A stretch of 64,000 bases of DNA from Urophycis tenuis (taxonomy: Eukaryota; Chordata; Actinopteri; Gadiformes; Phycidae): NCBI GenBank assembly GCA_036785325.1, contig JAXIVH010000002.1, forward strand, positions 4,255,665 to 4,319,664, given 5' to 3'. How positions within the stretch are numbered: position 1 is the first letter of the stretch; each line of letters begins with the position of its first letter. The translations under genes and the position numbers were made by a program. Below the pieces are notes generated by a model, which was given only the letters and a program-made list of their open reading frames with translations, searched no databases and had not been told where the DNA came from. This document shows, piece after piece, positions 53,197 through 64,000 of this stretch.

Positions 53197-56100
53197 GGGT
53201 GCGATCACATTATTTTTTTCTCACATTGTCACATTTTCTGTTGGCCTGATGTGAGTGCTGACATCCTAACAGGTTATTTGAGGACGCAGCTGAAGGACTT
53301 CATCTCTTGTCAGACAAACTGCCACCACCAGGTGAATACAACAAAAAGTGTATTTTATTATTCTCTCTGTTTTACTTTGACTGGCACCTGATGATGTTAC
53401 CAGAGAACAGCATTCTCAAGATAATGTAATAACATTCTCTCTGGGGTACTCTTGGGGACTGGCTTATATGGGCTCTGGTAAGATGTGTAAAATATCGGCA
53501 GCATTTCTGAATAGTTGTCTTTTAGAGCCATCTGGTGGAGCTGACCAATAATTACAAGGTGATGAGCATGCAAACATATTTTTCTATGTAAAATCAGTGA
53601 GTGCACTACGCAGTGCACAGAGACCAGTAAGAAAAACAAAGCAAGTGCTAATATAAATAGTACCTTACTTACTAGACTTGAAACTGTATGGTGAAACGCA
53701 CTTCCCAGCACCATCTGACTCCTGATACATTGAAGCAGTTCTAGGTGATTGTGGGGCCCAATGACTTACAATACCCCTTGTAGATGTTGACCTCAATCTG
53801 CTTTCTCTCTGGTTGAAATCAATGTTATTGTGACACTTAAGTCCCTGAACTTCCCTTAACTAACGTCCCTTAACTAACCAGCAGAAACTTTTGAGAATGT
53901 ACCCACAATAATATTGCACATTTGTGTGGGCAAAGTAGATAGATTTGTTTTGAATAATCTGCTGCTCAGTCCTCCTCTGCACGTTGTGTGGATGGAGACA
54001 CATTGGTGTGGTGGCCCCCTGTGTTTCTGGTGGCCGAGTGACGACCAAAGAACGGTTTTTATTTCACCGCAACTTGAGGCGCGAACAGGAGATCTGTGAG
54101 CACAACCTAATGCAGTTTTGTGTGTAGACACGTGTGTGTGTGTGTGTGTGTGTGTGCATGTGTGTGTGTCACCGTTGTGCTTAAGCAGTACTTTTACTCA
54201 GTTACTTTACTCAAGTTTAGGGGAGGCCAGACAACATGCGTTACAACAAGCTTCAACTTCTCCATGCTGTGTTTGGGACTCCGGGCCAATATTTCAGCTC
54301 TTCGCTTTGAAAAGCTGCCTCTCGTAATCCCTCGAGGAATGGCTTTCTCTTCAACCGCCACGTCCGCCCTCCACTGGGCACCGCGGCCCACTTGAGTCTC
54401 AGCCATTTATCCTTTTTAAGATAAGCGTTAGAAAATTTATTTTGTTTAAGATAGAACATTGTTGTTGTTTTTTTGTATGTATTCCAGCACACACTTTCAT
54501 CATTATCTGACTCTAGGGAGAGGTTTTGTCAGTGCTTTAATTCCCATGTTTGTTTTGGTACAATAATCTTCCAGATGGAGGTGGTTTGAATTTATTTTCT
54601 GTTGAGATACATTTGATGTTCGGCTCAAATCCAAATGGTTGCATAATTTTAATTTTTTTATTATTTTTTTAAAGATGACAGAAATGACTAATTACTATAT
54701 GTGTCGCCAACCACGGTGAATTAATAACTTCTACTTGTGGTTTATCAGTAACAGGCAGACCTGCTGAATGCTACACTTAGTACAGGAACTAGAGCACATC
54801 AAACACGGCCGGCTTACTGCACGCTGTTGTTCTTATCAACCACTTTGCCAGGATGACCTTTCTGCCATCCTACATGACCTGCCAGTGCTGATTAGGAGGT
54901 TGATTTGTACACTGTATGTTCTCTTAAGGAACACATTTTATTATATGCAACCTGCACTCTGTTACTTTTCCACCGCAGATACGTGTGCCCAACGCACGAG
55001 TCAATGAATCCGCGGGAGACGTGCACGTGGTGCCTGTTTAAGTGTGTCCCGCCTGCCGTCTCTGTGTGCAGGTAAAGCCCTGCTGGACGTGCTGGTGGTC
55101 TGCGGGGCCCCTCAGGCCCCATCCTTGAAGGACCTGCTGCCCTGGACGGGGGCCCTCAAACACATGGGATGCTGGCATGCCGCCAAGATGGCCCTGGTGA
55201 CCCAGCATGCCGATGGGTGAGCACCACCACGCGCATGCATTACTCGGGGGGGGGGGGGGGGGGGGGGGTTCCTGTCACCCGCCACTTGCTGTGAAACTGG
55301 GATTCAATGATTTACATTCAGTCTGTGCCAAAAGCCAGCGAGTACCGGGCTGCGTTAGTCGTGTTACAAGTGACACGAAGCGCACCAAGGAGAAATATGC
55401 ATAAGCCTATGGGTTCCCAACCTGACCGCTTTAGTGTAGTATTATTCAGTGGAAGTAATAATAATAACAATAGTTAGTATTATTATGATTATCAACTTTA
55501 GAATTAACATGTCAACTTTTCATGCAGCTTGAACTGTTCAAGTTCTTCAAGTAATCCTTTGTTATATAAACAAATATAAATTTGTTAATGCAAGTAATTT
55601 TGGCCTTTTCAACGTTATTCTGTTAAGATGAGGTAGATTCAATATTCTGTTGGTGCCTTCTGTAATAGCAGTGTTAGATATACTAATAAAGTCATTAACC
55701 CAAAGTTAACAGAACATTTCTTTGGCCTCTATTAAACAATTTACCGTATCTTAAGGCCTATTTTAAATAAAACAGCTGGCGGCCAGTCATAAATAAAATA
55801 GATGATAACACTGATTAAAACAAAAAGACTTTGGTCTGCATGTCAAGCACCATGCCTAAAACACAAATCAACCTGCTCCACCTCTTAAGGACAGGGCAGG
55901 TCCACTCCAGTGCTCTGGCATGATAACAAATAAATAGTTTATAGCCTATAAAACAGAGAGATAGGCCAATGCTAAAAGGCTTTGGCCTGCCATGGAAACG
56001 GCCTAAGACAAGATAGTCACAGTATGACATGACTCCTGTTAAAACTCACTCGACTTCTTCTATTTTTTTTATTTTTGGAAGTGTGCTTTCAAGTGGAGTA

Positions 56101-57785
56101 CTTCGATGGAGGATGGACTCTGCCCTCGGGCCATTTCATGTTCTGTAAAAAATAAATAAAAAAAACTTCTGTCGACAGAAAACACTTCCTCTGCCTCTAC
56201 TGATGTAGCCTGCAGAGTGGCAAGAACATGAAATGGCGTTGGCATGTTTCAACAAAGTAACCGGTAGCCTGTTCCAATATGTCCAATAAATGTCATTTGT
56301 TTTCACCCCCCCCCCCCCCCCCCCCAACAGTCTGATTGAAGGTTGCATTCATCACGTTTTATGCTTGTCGAGATCGTATAGCTTGGTTTATTCTGTTTGT
56401 TTTTTTTATACATATTTAGCGTTTCTGGAAGCATATCAGAAGCGGTCATTAATGTAACACGAACACATTCTGTCTGTTTTGGGTTTTCCGCAAAATATAC
56501 CAGCAGTGCCATCTGTTCCGGAAAAGGTCTATTATGTCGGGGTTTTTTTGTTTTGTTTGTGCTTTAAGAAATGTTTGTGACTTTGTGTCATCAGTCTGGC
56601 TTGTCTGAGAGAATGTGTTTGGTAGATTATTTTCTTTTTTTTTTTACATTCAAGCAAAAACATCTAACAAATTCACACTGGTGGGGAAAAGATTTCCCAC
56701 CAGTTGAAAAATAAAATTACTGAAGCTGCCATTTGCTGCCTCAGTAATGCAAAGTTGAATTGATTAATTGGTTGCCTTTTATGCGTCAAGCTAAATGGCA
56801 CATGTAAATTATTTGAATAACTGGAGAGGAAATTTAGTTGTATTTGAACCTTCTAAATCATGGGCTCTTAAGGAATAAGAACAATGTTTGTTTTCCAGCC
56901 TCTTCTACATTTTTCATTTTGTTTGTTCAAAATCAGAGCAAATTGTAGTCAACTGATGATTTCTAAGGCAGGGCTTACATTTTAAAAGCATTTCCACAAC
57001 CAGCATTCTTTAAACTCTGAGTTAAATCTACGCACGCTTGATATTTGTCTCCCTTAGCTTTGCCCATCAAGCAAACAGATCCAAGTCCTTGATCACGTAG
57101 CCTCTTCAGTGAAACGACCGAAGCCTCAGCCTTTATCGACTCTTCATTTTGCTTGCAGGTGGCAGAAAGTGGCTTCCTCGCTGAGTGCTGCCGTCGTAGG
57201 GCCTGCCGAGCTGGACCGCTGCATAGACCGCGGGGAGCAGTGGAGAGGAGCCCTGCTCATCAGGGAGAAAAAGGTGAGCGGTTCACCTGCCCCTCACCGT
57301 TAAGCCGAGGTGCAGGGCGAGTCGGTTTGCAGAGCCCCTTTTGTCGCGTCTGCCGTCTCTGAAGGGCCACGGGCTCGGGCTAACGCCTGCACATTAAGGG
57401 ATTGTGTCGCGTCGTGTCGAGGTTCTGCTCGCCTGAGTCAGTCGCCGTGTGGGAGATTTGCTGCTGAACAAGGTTAGAAGCTTCTGAGGCTCAGTGCTTT
57501 GACCCGACCGTACACCCCTGCTGAAAACGCAACCACCACAGACTGACCCTGCGTAAAAAAAAACACCATTCTTTGCCCCCTTGTGGCCACCCGTGGTATT
57601 GTACCCCCCCGCCCCCCACCCCAGGGCATGAAGAGCCTGGTTAGTATTATGGATCTTGACTTGAGTCTCGGCTTATGGAAAGGTATTTCACCTGAATAGA
57701 GAGGGCCGATTGAAAATGAATACAGAGGCCAAAGGGCATGCTAAGAGGAATGAATGGGGGTTAATGCATTCGGCGCATGTTCAAC

Positions 57786-58830
57786 CAGACAGACCGACAG
57801 ACAGACAGAAATACTTTAATAATCCCAGAGGGAAATTGCTTTGGTTACAAATACTCCAGTGGAATGGTAAGATGGTAAAAGGGAAAAGAAAAACAGTATA
57901 GAGCAATCACAGTGAAATATAATATATTATAAAAATATTAGAATATGTACAAATATACATAAATATACATAAATCTAGGCATACACTATAAAAAAGAAAT
58001 GGCATACACAATGTGCATACATACAATAAATTTAAATTAGAAATAGGTTAGGTCAGTGAAGTCAGTGAATGTCCAAGTTATAGTTATAAAGTGACAATGA
58101 TGTGAAAAGTGACCACTTAAAGAGAGGAGGTGGCTGACTCTCTGAGGGAGGTGTTGTATAGTTTGGTGACCACAGGCAGGAATGATTTCCTGTGTCGCTC
58201 TGTGGTGCATCTCGGTGAAAGGAGTCTTCTGCTGAAGGTGCTTCTCTACTAGGCCACTGTGGCATAGAGACGGTGAGAGGCATTGTCCAAGATAGACCGT
58301 AGCCTAGACAGCATCCTCCTTTCTGCCACGGTCGTCAGGGTGTCCAGCTCTTCCCCCACGACCTCACCGGTCCTCTTGATGAGTCTATTAAGTTTGTTGG
58401 GTTCCACGACCCTCATCCCACTGCCCCAGCAGTTGACAGCGAAGAAGATCGCACTGGCAACAACAGACTCACAGAACATCTTCAGAGTCGTCCTGCAGAT
58501 GTTGAAGGACCTTAGCCTCCTCAAGAAAAAGAGTCGACTTTGGCCCTTCTTGTCGACGGCCTCCGTGTTTCTGGTCCAGTCCAACTTATTGTTAAAGTAC
58601 ACCTCCAGGTACTTGCACTCCTCCACAGTGTCGACAGGAACCCCCTGGATGAACACAGGGGTCACAGGTGTTTTTGCCCTCCTCAGGTCCACCATGAGCT
58701 CCTTTGTCTTTGTTCCATTGAGCTGCAGATGGTTCAGCTCACACCAAGAGACAAAGTTGGCCAACCACTCTGCCCTGGCAGGGCCACCTATCACCTGACC
58801 TCGACAAACCCTCTGGACTAAGATACTTTC
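57786..58830 (-). mobile_element. 5'-truncated LINE (L2/Rex-like) reverse transcriptase fragment
   Basis: The minus-strand ORF 58851-58249 reads FVSWCELNHLQLNGTKTKEL, KYLEVYFNNKLDWTRNTEAV, KKGQSRLFFLRRLRSFNICR and VVASAIFFAVNCWGSG. This is the C-terminal reverse-transcriptase part of abundant fish LINEs. A frameshift follows, after which LFTSLSLYN-type codons are out of frame. The 3' end at about 57790-57840 has TTTAATAATCCCAGAGGGAA followed by short CAGA repeats, typical of such tails. It lies in mtbp intron 7. Confidence 0.82.
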
Positions 58831-58881
58831 AGGAGGGAAGAAAACACACAAATATCTTGATAGTTAGTCATTAGAATAAAG

Positions 58882-58882
58882 C

Positions 58883-58917
<35 letters not shown>

Positions 58918-58952
58918 CGTGCGTGCGTGTGTGTGCGTGCGTGTTTGTGTGT
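58882..58952. repeat. TG/CG microsatellite
   Basis: TG units with GCGCGCGCGTGCGTGCG inserted, in mtbp intron 7. Confidence 0.92.
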
Positions 58953-59704
58953 GAGGTACAAACCGTGCATGTTGTGTGGCCACGAAAATACCACTCACAA
59001 TTGCGATGATTGATTATCAACAAAAAGTTGTGCGATCCCACACACGGCATCGATCAAACCGCCCACCAGCAGTGTCAGTGCGGTGCCCTCTGTCTCCCGC
59101 CCCTCTTGTCCTGCCCTGGCGCCGACGGAGGTCAGCCTGCTCTGCTGAGGTCCACTCTGTGCTTCGGTGACTCAGCCTCCACCCGGGCTCTCAACGAGGA
59201 GCACGAGCACAACTGTGAAGGCGAAAGCAAAGACAGAGATACTTTCCACAATCCCCCCTTAAACTTTGTCAACAAGTTTACCTGCTGGAGCAGAAACACT
59301 CCCCCGGCTTCTCCGTGCGGTGTCAGCCTCCGCCCCAGTCTCCGGGACGACAACGACAACAACGACAACAACAACCACAACAACGACATTCCGAGTCGAT
59401 TAGCCAAAGTTTTCCGCGCCGCCGCGCCCTTCGTCCTCCGGGCCGAGGAAGAGGACGGCCCGGCGGGCAGAGACGGCCTCTTCCTCCCGCCCCTATGCGT
59501 GGGGGGTGACCCCCCCCCTTTTTTTTTCACCGCGAGACGTGCCTTTTAAAGAAGCGACAGGCGCCCCGCCAGTCACTCAGCCCGGGCGCCACGGTGGGAG
59601 AGCGCCGTGCACAAAGACGAGCCCCCCCCCCCCCGACGCTGAGTGCAACCCCTCCTCCCCCCCAGCCCGCTGTCTTCACAGTCTGAGAATCAGACAGTGA
59701 AGAC

Positions 59705-59705
<1 letters not shown>

Positions 59706-59736
<31 letters not shown>
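59706..59736. repeat. C homopolymer of about 30 bases
   Basis: A long C run in GC-rich mtbp intron 7. Its exact length is unreliable in most sequencing chemistries. Confidence 0.9.
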
Positions 59737-59737
<1 letters not shown>

Positions 59738-60005
59738 CGCTACATGAAGCCTCACCCTGCATAACGAGGGAGGAGGGCCGCCGTGGGGGAGCCGCCGCGC
59801 GCCGCGGTGTCACGGCGGCTCAGCGCTGTCGGGGGAGAGAGGGGGGGAGAGAGGGGAGAGAGGGGAGAGGGGGGGGAGGTGTTTGAGGCCCTGTGTGGGT
59901 TTGCATGGGTTTCTTTTCGGGGTGTGCATGTCTCCGCCCATACCATGAAACATTCAGGATGACACTCCTGCCCATAACCAAGACAAGGGCACTCACGACT
60001 CTCTG

Positions 60006-64000
<3,995 letters not shown>

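Noticed and set aside
58249..58851. Independent host gene on the minus strand
   Set aside because: The protein is the C-terminal part of a LINE reverse transcriptase, with a typical LINE 3' tail and a frameshift.

Overview
The window is nuclear DNA from a bony fish. It carries vertebrate genes with GT-AG introns, fish-type transposon remnants and very dense dinucleotide microsatellites. Such microsatellite density is known from cods and their relatives (Gadiformes), but I cannot prove the order from this sequence. Two runs of exactly 200 N (3106-3305 and 41693-41892) are scaffold gaps whose true size is unknown.

Six protein genes can be read by joining exons whose phases agree. From left to right they are: enpp2 (autotaxin, +, about 780-16554), with its central catalytic exons lost in the first gap; dscc1 (cohesion and replication clamp-loader subunit, -, 20256-24443), complete at 390 codons; mrpl13 (mitochondrial ribosomal protein L13, +, 25361-33743), complete at 179 codons; the 3' end of a fibril-associated collagen, most likely col14a1 (-, about 35752-41452); the 5' end of deptor (-, 45101-48541), three exons covering the first DEP domain; and the first eight exons of mtbp (+, 49781-60162), which runs off the right edge. 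The second gap must hide the rest of deptor and most of col14a1.

The genes do not form an operon-like unit. Most are housekeeping or growth-control genes: replication and cohesion (dscc1, mtbp), mTOR restraint (deptor) and mitochondrial translation (mrpl13). Two are extracellular: a lysophospholipase D and a matrix collagen. As I recall the human 8q24 order, it is DSCC1(-) DEPTOR(+) COL14A1(+) MRPL13(-) MTBP(+). The order here is what one inversion of the DEPTOR-COL14A1-MRPL13 block would give. It would exchange the partners of two head-to-head promoters, making dscc1/mrpl13 and deptor/mtbp. TAF2, which lies between ENPP2 and DSCC1 in human, is absent here.

The remaining DNA is introns and spacers filled with microsatellites, several minisatellites, a broken Tc1 transposon, a hAT-like non-autonomous element, a tRNA-derived SINE, LINE fragments and a dispersed element that seems to have seeded a 22-bp tandem array. 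I saw no tRNA gene, rRNA, CRISPR array or viral gene.
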